Shown piece by piece: positions 9,623 to 21,248 of a DNA stretch of 40,923 nt; within the stretch, counting starts at the first letter, position 1, and each line of letters starts with the position of its first letter. A model generated the notes under the pieces. The model was not told the origin of the DNA. It saw only the letters and a list, made by a program, of their open reading frames with translations, and ran no database searches. The position numbers and the translations under genes are program-made. The stretch is from Chytridium lagenaria. Taxonomy: Eukaryota > Chytridiomycota > Chytridiomycetes > Chytridiales > Chytridiaceae. The stretch is from assembly GCA_025449115.1 (NCBI GenBank), contig JAHLKC010000219.1:1-40923 (forward strand). The letters run 5' to 3'.

Positions 9623-10696
9623 ATGTCACACACACCAGAACTCCCTCAGCAAGTCTCCACCAGTGACATCGCCTCGGCCTTTGCAAGCCTTCAGCAGCAG
9701 ATAGCCCAGCTCCAAGAACGCCTCAACGCCTCAGAAGCCTTGGTCGCCGCCTCTCGTCGCCTCTCACCAGAAGCCAGAGAACTTCCTGAATTCAAGATCA
9801 CGTCACGCAAGCCACCATCCTTCTCTGGGGATCTTCGCAAGAAACCAGCTCACGAGGCTCAAGCAGCAATTGATGAATACCTCCACCAAGCCGCTGAAGA
9901 CGCCAGGCTGTACGGCTTCCTTGGAGATGATGAAGAACCTCAGTTCAAGAACCACAAGACCTACGTCGACTGGATCTCCACAGGCCTCTCAGGACTCGCC
10001 CTCACTCAGTGGAGAAGAATCTCTCCAGACGTCCGTCACCACATGGGCTGGAGAGAGTACTGTCAGTGGATTCGCGACTCCTTCGCCTCATCACTCACCC
10101 TTCAGCAAGCCATTGAATCCCTCGACAAGATAGAGCAAAAGGGTGCCGCCACTCTTTACTCTCAGCAGTTCAACGAGCTCGTCGCCGCCATTGAAGGATC
10201 AGGCATCGTCTACCCAGAAGTCATCCTCTGCTTCAAGTACCGCCGCGGACTCAAGGCCATCCTCAGGACCAATGAAGATCTTTTCGACATTCAAGACGAC
10301 CTCCAGAGACTCCAGCGTGCTGCAGAGCGCCTGGATGACTTCCACTGGAGAGAAGGAAACCACCAACGCCGCAGCAACCAGAATGATAACCGTCACAAGC
10401 CACGCGACCATAATTTTCGTTCCCAAAGGCAAGAAAAGCAACAGCACAACAACGGTCCCACTCCCATGGAAATCGACAACACCACAGCAACCCGGTCCAA
10501 GCTCACCGATCAAGAAAAGGCCATCTACCGTGCAAATGGTTGGTGTACCTACTGCCGCTCTCACGAACATCGCTATGAGCAATGCAACGCCCCAGGAATC
10601 CGTCGGAAACAAGTCAAGGTCAACAACACGCAAGTCTCGGAAACGACAGCACCGACGGTCGGCAACAGTAAGAGGCAATCTGCCTCTCAAACCTGA
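9623..10696 (+). CDS. gag: Gag polyprotein of chromovirus
   Basis: 357 codons from an ATG 142 bp after the LTR. The N-terminal third is a helical, Gln-rich capsid-type region. Around residues 305-318 is a CCHC zinc knuckle of the form C-X2-C-X4-H-X4-C (CTYCRSHEHRYEQC), which in this family binds the genomic RNA. A basic, Gln/Asn/Arg-rich linker precedes the knuckle. The frame ends with TGA at 10694-10696, while the pol frame (+1 relative to gag) is already open across this point. That suggests Pol is made by frameshifting near the end of gag. Gag itself looks intact. Confidence 0.9.
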   Translation: MSHTPELPQQVSTSDIASAFASLQQQIAQLQERLNASEALVAASRRLSPEARELPEFKITSRKPPSFSGDLRKKPAHEAQAAIDEYLHQAAEDARLYGFLGDDEEPQFKNHKTYVDWISTGLSGLALTQWRRISPDVRHHMGWREYCQWIRDSFASSLTLQQAIESLDKIEQKGAATLYSQQFNELVAAIEGSGIVYPEVILCFKYRRGLKAILRTNEDLFDIQDDLQRLQRAAERLDDFHWREGNHQRRSNQNDNRHKPRDHNFRSQRQEKQQHNNGPTPMEIDNTTATRSKLTDQEKAIYRANGWCTYCRSHEHRYEQCNAPGIRRKQVKVNNTQVSETTAPTVGNSKRQSASQT

Positions 10697-13600
10697 TCAA
10701 GACACGGCGTTGCGCGCTCCCTCGGGAGAGTCTTCACCACCTCCCGAGGTCGAGCGCGCTACACTTGACAAGAGTTCCGTGGAGGCTTCTGTCAAGACGG
10801 TTCCATCCACATCCAAACCTCAAAGGCCTCATCAAGACGTCGATCGCATCCTCAAGATCTACCACGTCGAGAAACAAGACGCCAAGAGTGACCTTCTCGT
10901 CATTCAAGGCACCATCAACGGACGGCACGCCAAAGTTCTCATAGATGGAGGAGCCACTCACTCCTTTGTCAAGGACTCTCTCGCCTTCGCCATCAGCAAA
11001 CCATCCAACCAAGAAGTTTTCGACATCAAGCTCGCCGCTTCAACACCAAGAGCAGTCAAAGGACGCCTCTTTCGCGACCTGGAACTCAACATTGACCTCT
11101 ACGTCACCAAGCAAGAATTCATCTCTGCACCAATCGTGTACGACGTCATCCTCGGCAAGGATTGGTTGACACGGGTCAACCCAAGGATAGACTGGACCAC
11201 CAACACAGTCACCTTCGGCAACAACCGCTGGATCTGTAGAGAACAGATTCCCGTCACTGTGGAACACATTTCGGCAAAGACATTCAAGCGCCTCGCAAGG
11301 TTCCCCAACATCAGACTTGGACTCATCCACCTCAAGGACATCCTCTCGGACAGCTTAGCCTCAAGCAACTCAGCACCTTCCTGCAATTCAGCTTCCTCTG
11401 GCCATCAAGTCCCCACTCATGTCCCTGCGCACGCTCCGGTTTTGAAGACCACCGCTGACGCCAACGAGAAAGACGCAAGAATTCTGGCTTCGCTTCCTGA
11501 CAACATCAAGAACATGGTCAAGCAATACCCTGCAGTATTCTCAGAGTACAAAGGAATCCCGCCTTCAAGACCATCAGACCACCGCATCGACCTTGAAGAT
11601 CCTTCCGCCAAGCCACCACATAGGCCAATCTACCCTCTCTCGGAAGAAGAACTCCAGACCCTCAAGAAAGAACTTGAATTCCTCCTGGAAAACGGTCGCA
11701 TCAAGCCTTCGGTCTCAGCATACGGCGCTCCAATCTTCTACATCGCCCAAGCAGGCAAGCTCAGACTCGTGATTGACTACCGCGCCCTCAACAAGAACAC
11801 AGTCAAGAACCGCACGGCTCTTCCCAACATCACGGAAATCCTCGATAGGTTACGCAAGGCCAAGTTCTTCTCCAAGCTTGACCTGGCATCCGGTTACCCA
11901 CCAGAATCCGCATTCGCCCAGAAGATACCGACAAAACCGCCTTCAGAACGAAATACGGCCATTTTGAATGGGTCGTCATGCCCTTCGGTCTTGCAAACGC
12001 CCCAGCCACGTTCCAGTCCATGGTCAACAGCATCTTTCACGACTATGTTGATGAGTTTCTCATCGCATACATGGACGACATTCTCATCTTCTCAGAAACC
12101 GCCGAAGAACATGAAGAACACCTCCGCAAGGTTTTGGCTCGACTTCAAGAACACCAGCTTCATTGTCGCCTTCACAAGTGTCATTTTTCGCCTCTCAAGT
12201 CGAGTATTCGGTTTTCACGTCGCCAACGGACACCTGGAAGTTTTACCGTCAAGAACCCAAGCCATTCATGATTTCGAAACGCCCAAGTCTTGGACAGAAC
12301 TCCGCTCCTTCATAGGTCTCGCCAACACCATTCACCGGTTCATAGCCCATCACGCAAGCCTGCTCGCGCCTCTCACTGATCTCCTTCGTGGCGCCGGCAA
12401 CAAGAAACATCCTGCACCTTTCAAGTGGACACCTGAAAATCAAGCCGCCTTCGAGAAAGTCAAGCAAGCCCTCGTCTCACCTCAAGTACTCAGTCTTTTC
12501 GACCCCTCCAAGCCGGTTCACCTCTACACAGACTGGTCAGAATCCGCCGTTGGAAGTTACGTCGCTCAGCCAGACGAAAATAATCATGAAGCACCAATCG
12601 CCTACGCCTCAAGAAAGTGCAACAGCAGCGAACGCAAGTACCACCCCTACCTCGGTGAAATCCTTGCCCTCGTGGAAGCCTTCCGCACGCATCGGCATTA
12701 CCTAATCGGCAGACAAGTCAAAGTCTTCACGGACCACAGGTCTCTTCAGTACATCCTGGACCAGCCCAAGCTCCGCCCTGTGCACCACCGCTGGCTCGCA
12801 GATCTCCTCGCCCAAGATTTCGTCATTGAGTGGACTCCAGGCAAACTGAACACTATCGCCGACGCTCTTTCGCGACGCCCTCACTCCAAAGATGCAGCAA
12901 CAGACCCTCACATCAGCCTCAACGCCATCACCACCATCACCAACGACATCCTGGACGCCATCAAAGAAGCCTTACCAGAAGATCCCGAATTCAAGGAACT
13001 TGAACAGTACTTGGACGACACCATCACCCCAAAAGAAAACTTCAATCCTCCGCCGGTACCCAAGGAACGTCGCACTCAGATCAACCGTTACCTTCTCAGT
13101 GGAGGACTACTGTACTACAAGCGCCAACCAGTACCGCCTCTTTGTCCCTGCCGCCATTCGCCAAAGACTCCTCAATCTCGCCCATGACGACGGACCAAGT
13201 ATTCACGGCAACTGGGAACGCACAGCAGAAAAACTTACTCGACACTACCACTGGCCAAATATCCACAAAGACGTCGCCAAGATGTACGCCGCTGTGACTC
13301 GTGTCAACGCAACAAGATTGCTCGTCGCCTTCCATACGGTCTTCTCGAGCCTCACCAAGTCCTGAGAACCGCTGGGAAACCATCTCAATGGATTTCATGG
13401 GTCCCTTACCGACAACACTCAACACGGGTTTTGACACCATCATGGTCATTGTGGATTCGGCAACGAAAAGAGTTCACATTCAGCCAACCCTCAACACGCC
13501 ACCGCCGGAGACATCGCCGACATCTTTGAGAAAGTCATCTGGAGATACCACGGCCTTCCCAAGACAATCATAGCGACCGCGACTCACGCTTTTATCAGCT

Positions 13601-14435
13601 TCTTCTGGAAAGCCTCATGAAGTCTCTACGCGTCAAGCAAATCATCTCTTCATCCTACCACCCTCAGACTGACGGCCAGACAGAGAACAAGAATCAGTGG
13701 ATCATCGCCGCCCTTCGGGAATACGTTCACTTCTACCAAAACAACTGGGACAAGTACCTTCACATCGTCGAGCACGCCATCAACGACACCGTTAACTCGT
13801 CAACAGGCTACACACCTTTTATGCTGGACACTGGTCGCAATCCTACCTCACTCTTGGACCTTTCACTCAATGTTCAAGACCAACTGAGCATTCGTGACCT
13901 TCAAGCCTTGTACAAAACCGCCAAACTCGCCATCCAGCAAGCCCAAGATCGCCAAGCCACTACAGCCAACAAGAAACGCCTTGAAGACCCCTTCAAAGTT
14001 GGTGATCTGGTCCTCCTCTCAGCAAAAGACGTCTTACCACCAAACGCCCAAGGACGCCCTTCTGCCAAACTCGGCCCTATCTACACTGGTCCCTACGTCA
14101 TAGAAGAAAAACTTGGTACTTCCTACCGCCTTGCCATCCCTGAATCATGGCGCGTTCACCCAGTCTTCCACCCAGAAAAACTTCGACCATACTACTGGGA
14201 CTTCGACGGCCCTCATCCTCTGTCCTCCCTGCCACAGTCTGAACGACGCGTCGAAAAACTACTTGCCCTTCGCACCCTCAAAGGTCAGCGTCAAGCCCTC
14301 GTCAAATGGCTCAATCACTCGCCGATCTACAATACCTGGCTTCCCTTTGATGCTGAACTTCGTGCACGCGTCAAAGCTGATCGAGAATTCTTGGAAAAAG
14401 ACGTTGTTATCCCTGCAAACTTTGAAGATCTTTAA
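10692..14435 (+). pseudogene. pol: Pol polyprotein of chromovirus, frameshifted
   Basis: Reads in the +1 frame relative to gag. Protease motif LIDGGATHS (10938-10964, DGG rather than the commoner DSG). Reverse transcriptase with LDLASGY near 11878 and the catalytic YMDD at 12068-12079. RNase H from LYTDWS (about 12524). Integrase with an HHCC-type zinc finger (13200-13310) and DDE core; the last acidic residue lies in GQTENKN near 13680. A chromodomain-like end (14242-14370) carries the VKW motif. The reading frame changes near 11895-11910, 12185-12215, 13133-13145, 13286, 13368, 13568-13590 and 13610, mostly at short homopolymers, so this copy as read cannot make a complete Pol. Ends with TAA at 14433-14435. 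Confidence 0.88.
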
Positions 14436-14532
14436 CACTTTTATTTCTTCTTTTACATGTATTTCTTTAACTTCTCTTTCCTTCTTCTTTTGAAATCCTT
14501 GCATCATCGCCTTCACTTCGCTTAGGCTCTTG

Positions 14533-14540
14533 TAGGGGGG
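14533..14540 (+). promoter_or_regulatory. Polypurine tract
   Basis: TAGGGGGG directly abuts the 3' LTR, the expected primer for plus-strand DNA synthesis. Confidence 0.7.
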
Positions 14541-14985
14541 TGTGACGGAATTTCCCTAATATCTCTTGTATTACTTCAATGTTTCTTGTATTACCTTCCT
14601 TATTGTATTTTTCCACTTCGTTTATTTTTCCGCAAGTTGCCGCGCTTAGCCCCAACTTTGCCAACTTTATTCGAAGTTCTTTTATTTTCTCTACCATTCT
14701 TAGCTAAAACTCGAACTTTCCTTTTCATTCTAAATGTTTCTTTTCTTCGAAATTCTTCTTTATTTGTTCTAAAAGCTTCTTAAACTTTCTTTAACTTTCA
14801 ACTCTATTTTTCGTGTTTTCGCCTATAAAAGGCTAGCTTCTCTCTTTGACTTCTTCAACATCTACTTCTTCATCAACATTTCTACTTTGAACAAACCCTT
14901 CAAAACTCTCATCTCTCCTTTCAAATATTCCTTCAATATTTCCCCTTTGACGAACCTTCGCCCTAGCTAGGCTCGTTCCGTCACA
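14541..14985 (+). repeat. 3' LTR of chromovirus
   Basis: 445 bp, TGTGACGG...CCGTCACA, followed by AAAAA. Lacks the 20-bp segment of the 5' LTR. Confidence 0.92.
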
Positions 14986-14990
14986 AAAAA

Positions 14991-15338
14991 AAATTTTGAG
15001 GCGCGTAACTATTCATAATTTTTTGAATTTAATTGCTTCCTGTGATTGGCTGAAATTGCTCTCATTTTGGACATGACTAGCGGACGACCTTCACTGGACG
15101 ACCTCCACTGGATAAACTCTACAAAAGAGATTTTAAGAATAATGTCGTCAATATCTCACCACATCCTAAATCAGAGAATCCTATTTTTGCTCAAAAATAC
15201 TTCCTCTGCTTCTCGCTGCCAGCCAAACAATGCCTATTTTTGAGAAGCAAAACCAGTCACATTGTTTAACTTTCCTAATATACATGATGTCATTATTACA
15301 GACCATGCAATATCTGCATCGATAACTACAACAATACA
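14991..15338. other. No gene seen
   Basis: The former flank of the tRNA cluster promoter followed by 3' flank of the minus-strand gene. I see no upstream control element or ORF that I can support. Confidence 0.35.
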
Positions 15339-17180
15339 TTATATCCAAATATTCCTCCCCTCTTTATAACATTCATTCCCATTCTCCAAAATTCCCGGCA
15401 TGGCCATGATAACTGCACCACTCAACGAAGAAGCCATCAACATCATTTGAAAATAAACCAACCACGAAACCTCCGTCGTCTGAAACTCCTCTATGGCATC
15501 CCTCAACGTTGCTTTGGAAACTCTATGTTCCACCACTAACCCAACAGCATCCATCGTCAAACTGAATAGGATCATGATGCACCCACGGACAAAATGTGTA
15601 CTCGCAGTAGCGGGCCTAGACATTGCGTCCAAGTGTATTGAGGTGGCGTGGAGGTGAGGAGGAGGTGATGAGAAAGGCAGAGATGCGACCGCCCATTCTG
15701 CAAACATGGATGTGAGATTGGTGAAGGCAAAGCGAATATCATCGGACATCGGAGTGAAATGTAGATTAGGTGGCGACACGTCGATTTTAGGGACGTTAAC
15801 AAATATCGATCCGCTACCCGTCGAATCGCGATGAGGTTCCTTAGGTACCGTAGAAATACTTTGATGATCGCCATATCCGGGAAGAACTACCTCCTCCTTC
15901 AAATTTTCAAATAGTCCTCTCAACGCTGAGTTGACGAGGATCTCGTTCAAACTGCGACACGCGTTTTTTCTGAAACTGATTGTAAGCGTCACTGAGGACC
16001 GGCGCTGTCTTTCCCTTTTCTCCATCTGCAACCGTCGGAACGCCGCAGCCGAAATGATTCGTGTCATCAGTACAAAAATGCGAGCAAACGACGGAAATAG
16101 AAAACGTGGTGTTATCACGGATTTCTGCAAGTAGGAGCCTGGTGAGAGTGTTCCAGTATATCTCTTGGCTAAAGAGAATCGTGAGTACGATATAGAGCAA
16201 AATTATTTTACCTGGCGATGAAACGAAACTGCATGTAAGTATAAATGAAAGTGCCATCAACGGTAATAAAATGATGAATTGTAAAAGTAAAAAGTACATA
16301 CTGTGGTTTTTTTCGACTCTACCTTCTGCGGAGTTTGTGGGCTCTTTAACATCAAATACAGTCAACCCTCGGCGATTCAATAGCATGGAAAGGGACTTCA
16401 TTATTGGGAAACTAACTTTAAATGTACTATGGCTATTAGACAGAAAAGGTATTATGATAAAAGGCGCAGGTAATCCGGCATACATACCCTATACCAAACA
16501 TGCATGCTGATCTAATCATTCCAATTGCAGTATTTTCTCCAGTATTTGCCATCCGAGAGAGGGATAGAGTGATCAAGATGACGGATCTGGAAGTCGAATA
16601 TCAGTTGAAAACAAGGCATACGGAACGCGACAGAGAATCCTCCCACTTACATGTTGTAAGCCATGACGATTCCAAAAATACGAGATACTGAACAATGCAC
16701 GTTTGAATTCTCTTGCTGAGGGTTTGAGCCTCATCCAGAGAACAAAAGGACCCAAAATAACTGGTAGCAAGAGACTGGTACAAAGACCTTATAGGATATC
16801 TCCACAAACGACATTCTCGTCAACGACCATACTACCGGCCCGATTGCGAGAAATGGGATAGCGAACAGCAAGTAGTCGAGAACTGGGTGAATGAGCACCC
16901 TTTTGTTTGAATATGAACTGATAACTCCGATTCTAGAGAAAAAAACGTCAGTGGTTTCGTTTAGAAGGAGGATAGAACACTGACGCCGTCATAAAGTAAA
17001 GGAAAAATCCAAACACTTTAGTATCATCAGCGTATGGCGTTCCGTTGTCTGATGCCACAGATCTACTTAAAGAATATTTGGAAGCCAAAGAGCGATAGCG
17101 ATCATAATGCTATAAGTTGACAGTGGTCGTAGCATTACAGTCAAGACTTATATCTCGATGGCCTTCGTTATCCATAGCGA
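15339..17180 (-). pseudogene. Multi-pass membrane protein, family member 1, disrupted
   Basis: Homologous to the genes at 26966-28795 and 29376-31379. Shared landmarks are an N-terminal TM segment followed by NGTPYADDTKVFG (about 17010-17060), a GPVVWSLT segment (about 16850), the RRGL segment (about 16360), EIRDNTTFSISV (about 16110-16150), an FAFTNL segment, TPPQYTW, VRGCIMIL and the C-terminal MPGILENGN. I do not know the family's function; the alternation of TM segments with a variable hydrophilic middle suggests a plasma or endomembrane receptor or transporter-like protein. Reading frame changes occur near 16075, 16015, 15680, 15600 and in the 16700s, so the copy is either a pseudogene or mis-sequenced. 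The 5' end is approximate. Confidence 0.55.
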
Positions 17181-17794
17181 AGACGGTGGGAATCGTTCCC
17201 CATGTAAAGCGAATGAGGTAAGAGACCAACCGATTTACATATCTGTATCAACACCGGCTGCAGGTGCCAGTTTAAGGATTCTCGATACGTCGATCTTTTG
17301 CTTCAACCAGCTCATGAACTTTTCAATTCGTTGGCATAGTATTCCTTAAAACAAGGAAAGCAGAGATAATCGCGTTTATTTTTAAGCCGTGACCGAAGCC
17401 TAACGAAGCTATAAGTGAGGTGATAATTGTTCTTAAAAATACGGCTTAAAACACAGAAATAAAGCGAGCTAGCATGTAAAAGACTTTGCACTCGACAGCA
17501 ATTTACTTATCGTCACTATATTATATACACCCTCTACAAATATAAAAATCCACATAAAAACCCAATCCGCATACCCAGAACGAAGAAAAGAATCCGCAAC
17601 CAGCAAGTGAAACGGCTTGACAGAACCATAAGAACAAAAAAAAGGAAGTCGACTGCCGTAAGGTGCAACTTAATTAAAAAAGGTGGAGGGAGGGGCGGGG
17701 AAGAAAGGCGTTGAAAGACGTTGACAAAGATAAACTATGCGTTTGGTGCCTTCTTGGTTTTTCACCGGGAGCTGGGACTTGCCAATGACGATTT
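17181..17794. other. No gene seen
   Basis: 3' flank of H2A.Z and 5' flank of the membrane gene. No supportable ORF. A G-rich patch (GGGAGGGGCGGGG) occurs near 17688-17700. Confidence 0.35.
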
Positions 17795-18399
17795 CTATAG
17801 AATCAAGCGATTAACCCTCCATGAACAAGCATACACCAATAACCAGTAAAAATACATACATGATATGCGGGATGACACCTTTGGAAATAATAGGAAACCA
17901 AAAACCACCGTCAGCATTTTCAAACCCAACAAAAACCCTCACCTCCTCCAGCAATCGTCGCCCTAATCATTCCATCCAACTCCTCATCCCCTCTAATAGC
18001 CAACTGCAAATGCCTCGGCGTAATCCTCTTCACATTCAAATCCTTGCTCGCATTTCCAGCCAACTCCAAAACCTCCGCAGTCAGGTACTCTAAAATCGCT
18101 GCGGAATACACCGCCGCTTTGGCTCCAACACGGATGTTGTTGGCCGACTTGTGTTTGAGGTATCGGTGGATACGGCCGACGGGGAATTGGAGACCGGCCT
18201 ATAGGGAGGTGGTGAGTGGAGGACTTGATGGAAAGAACGAGAAGAAAGGGGAAGAGGAAAGGAAGGGAAACGGAGATTGTATGAGAAGGGTGCTCACTCT
18301 TGCGGCTCGAGTGATGGGGACTGTCTTTTCCTTCTTTTGGACTCCGGCACCTCCAGAGACAGAGGTGAGAGCAGAGGGGGCACCCGACGGTTGAGACAT
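17795..18399 (-). CDS. HTZ1: Histone variant H2A.Z
   Basis: H2A.Z replaces H2A in nucleosomes at promoters and boundaries, deposited by SWR1-type remodellers. Proposed exons: 18298-18399 (ATG at 18399, basic Gly/Ser-rich tail), 17943-18198 (histone fold), 17860-17878 (a 19-nt microexon encoding the VIPHI region) and 17795-17816 (ending in TAG). Introns are GT-AG. The fold begins [14 protein letters not shown] and continues [20 protein letters not shown]. The run [19 protein letters not shown] followed by ATIAGG and VIPHI is diagnostic of H2A.Z rather than canonical H2A. No frame disruption. The last exon is the least certain part. Upstream lies the 3' end of the GT14 gene on the same strand. 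Confidence 0.88.
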
Positions 18400-18828
18400 G
18401 TCCAGTTTAAGTTTGAAAAAAAAATTTTAAGTGGCAGATTTGGGAATCGCTGCCTATTTCACGCTAAAAAAAAAAAAACCAAAAAACTCATCACACACCA
18501 CAGACAACATGTTAAAAGAGGGTAAAAGTCAACACAATCGGCATCCAAAAAATGAAACGCAACATAGCGACAGAATTTAATAATAAATATGACAAGGAAG
18601 TAGATGACAAAAACATATTTCCAGCAAGACAAGAAAATGTTAATAAACACTAAAAACAATGTAGAAAAACAGCGCATCCACCCCTTCACCATGACAGATA
18701 AAAGCAAAATCTATGAGCGCACATTTCGGCAAGAACCGAGTAGATGTCTTCTAAAACCATTTTTTGAAAAAACCAACAAGAGGTCCACTATTTAAAGATA
18801 CTGAAAAACGAACGATGACTCAACCCCT
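18400..18828. other. Intergenic, between GT14 3' end and H2A.Z start
   Basis: AT-rich with A-runs near 18417 and 18467. It should contain the H2A.Z promoter (minus strand) but I see no clear TATA box. Confidence 0.3.
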
Positions 18829-21248
18829 CTACTCATCCTCCATAAAACTCAATCCATCTCTCACACTCGTATCTAAAGCCACAATCCTCTCCACATCCAC
18901 CCACCTCTCACCCCCCAACTCCCCATACCCCTCAGGCGCAAGATGTTTCCTGATATGTTCAAACACAATCCACTCCATGAGTTCCCGTCCCTTTGGAAAC
19001 TTGATATCAACCTTCCTCACAAAAAAATACCGCGGTTCACGACCAGGTTCGTCCATGCCGATTAAACCACGCGATCCAATATCAAGAACCATGGGATGGT
19101 AGGATTCGTAGGAAGGGAAGGTGAGGAACCGCTTTTTGTCGTTGATGGTGCGGGAGGCGAATTTCGGGGTGTTGACGAGGACTAAAGGGTTTTTTTTGGT
19201 CATACAATTTAAAAAGACGGGGTAGCTTTACCATAGCAAAAGTATGTCTCATCCGGGATCCAGCTGAGCTCAATATACGCCAACGCCGTCGCAGCGTCGT
19301 CCGACTCTCTAAGGTACTTTACGAATTCCTGTGTGAGGATCATCCATTGATGGCATTTTGGGGTTTTCCACCATGTGAAGGGCGGGGAGAGGAGACCAGC
19401 GTCTCCAATGTTCATCATGCGGAACATATTGCGTTCAAATTTAGGAACATGAGGTCTTGAAATACGGCTAGCAGATTCGACTAAACGAAAAAGTTAATTT
19501 AAAACTTTCGTACACAAGATTGTATGAAGAAAGACGATAAAAACGATAATGGTTGATGAAATATAAAAAAAAATGAACGGAAAATAAAGATTTTCTTTTA
19601 TAATATGACAATATACGAGCAGTAAAGGAAAAGAAAATTGAGAGAATTAAGGTTGATCCAAAAAATATAAAAATGGAATTAAACGTACCATTATCATCCC
19701 AATGCTCAATCCAATTATGGCCCCTATGTTTCTCCATCTCCAAAACCCTATAAATCTCTCTACTCCTCCTTAAAGGGAAATCCTCTCCCGACAAATTAAT
19801 AACATACTCCCAATCCGCCAAATCCAACAACTCCCAAAACCCACTCAACTGCATCCTCACCAACGACGAATGTCCCCACAACCCATCAAACCGATGCTTG
19901 GCCATGTACACGTTACAAGGTTCCGGTGGATCATTGGGTCGGAGTTTTGCATTGATGGAGGCTTCGCGTTGGTCAATGTAGGTGGCGATGAGGGAGTGGA
20001 GGAGTTTCCATTTTTGATCCACGTGAATGAGGATCAGGGCGGATCCGTCGTCGAGTTGGTCGATGAGTTCAACAACATTCTCGAGCATTTTGGGTTCACC
20101 GTGGACCATAAGTAGGTAGGCGACCTAAATATTTTGTTGTTTGAATATCGATGAAACAGAGAAATAGCAAAAAAGAAGAAAGAAAAAGCTCGATCATATT
20201 TAAACATAAACGGGTCATAAAAAGTGGTCGATAAGCGATATCGACACGACAAAAAAATCAATAACATAAAAAAAAATAATTGTACAAATGAAGCCCGATA
20301 AAGAAGGATGACGGAAATTAGTAAATAAACACACCTTGTACTTTCGTCTAGGTCCCGGGATGATAGAAGGAGTGGGTTTAACAGAGGGTATAATAGGGGT
20401 CAAATAATTTACAGGATCCACCCTCCTCAACAACTTTGAGTCCGTCAAATTCATAAACGAGTTTGCGCCATCCGCAATTGAATAACAAATCAATCGATTT
20501 AAATCCTATTGCCAAAGTTTAGCCAAAAAAAGCAACAAAAAAAATAGAAAGTAATAAATGAACACAAAACCTAAGAATGAAAAGAGGGAACATATATAAA
20601 GGAAAATTTCGAATCAACAAATGAACAAAGAAAAAAAAGCGGGAGGTAGCGCGAAAGAACGATGGAAAGAAATTTGTGATAAAGTCTTCACCAGAGAAGA
20701 AAAAAAGTGAGTTATCTCACCCCACTATGCAAAGTCCTATACTTCGTCTGCAACTTATCTGTCATCATCTCCGCCCATCCATCCAAAAACCTCACAAATT
20801 CCGCCATAGTCGGATTCCTCTCTGCAACCGTACACCCCCATTCATGAATATAAGCCAACGCATCAAACGTGGCATTATTCAAGCTCCTACATGTATCAAA
20901 CCCAAACACCCTAAAATACCTCCCCATTGTCGAAAAATTCCTTGCGAGCTCTGGTTCCATGATATGTGCCTGCGAATATATGTAGGTGGATGCGTCGGGG
21001 TTGGTGGTGGAATCAAAGTTGAGGTCTATGTGGTGGAGAGGATCGGGTTTACCGGCAAAGATGGAGGGGGATTTTGTTGGGGGTGGGGTGTCGGGGTTTA
21101 GGTTTTGAGGGGGTTCTTGGCGATCGTAGGTGAAGAAGAGCTCTTCTTCGTCGAGGATGGAACGTTCTTCATCGTTGGTAAAGAAGACGAACCAAATGAG
21201 GAGGACAGTTATGCCGACCGTTATGATGAGTCGTAGGTTTTTGTTCAT
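18829..21248 (-). CDS. Type II membrane GT14 glycosyltransferase (Branch / xylosyltransferase-like)
   Basis: Members of GT14 (core-2/I-branching and peptide-O-xylosyltransferase fold) add sugars to glycoproteins in the Golgi. Exons: 20721-21248, 20335-20505, 19689-20124, then 19480 to the TAG at 18829-18831. The ATG at 21248 is followed by a single TM anchor (residues about 5-23), typical of a Golgi type II enzyme. The Branch domain starts at exon 3 with LLMVHGEPKML, and contains LILIHVD, GLWGHSSLV and the conserved WEYVINLSGEDFPL. Further on, SWIPDETYF matches the family's DET motif. One frame break lies at the CCCC run near 19219-19222; elsewhere the exons are clean. The substrate cannot be told from sequence. 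Confidence 0.82.

Larger units (their letters stand above)
9016..14985 (+). mobile_element. Ty3/gypsy chromovirus, full length, frame-disrupted pol
   Basis: LTRs at 9016-9480 and 14541-14985 begin TGTGACGG and end CCGTCACA, flanked by the 5-bp duplication AAAAA (9011-9015 and 14986-14990). The order gag, protease, reverse transcriptase, RNase H, integrase, chromodomain is that of Ty3/gypsy chromoviruses (Metaviridae). The LTRs look identical except for a 20-bp segment near 9375-9394 present only in the 5' LTR, so insertion is recent. Despite this, pol has at least seven frame changes. The element lies 11 bp upstream of tRNA-Phe, in the opposite orientation to the tRNA cluster. Confidence 0.93.

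Noticed and set aside
10143..10690. Long overlapping ORFs in other frames of gag
   Set aside because: Shadows of the gag frame. The zinc knuckle and capsid-like composition are only in the 9623 frame.
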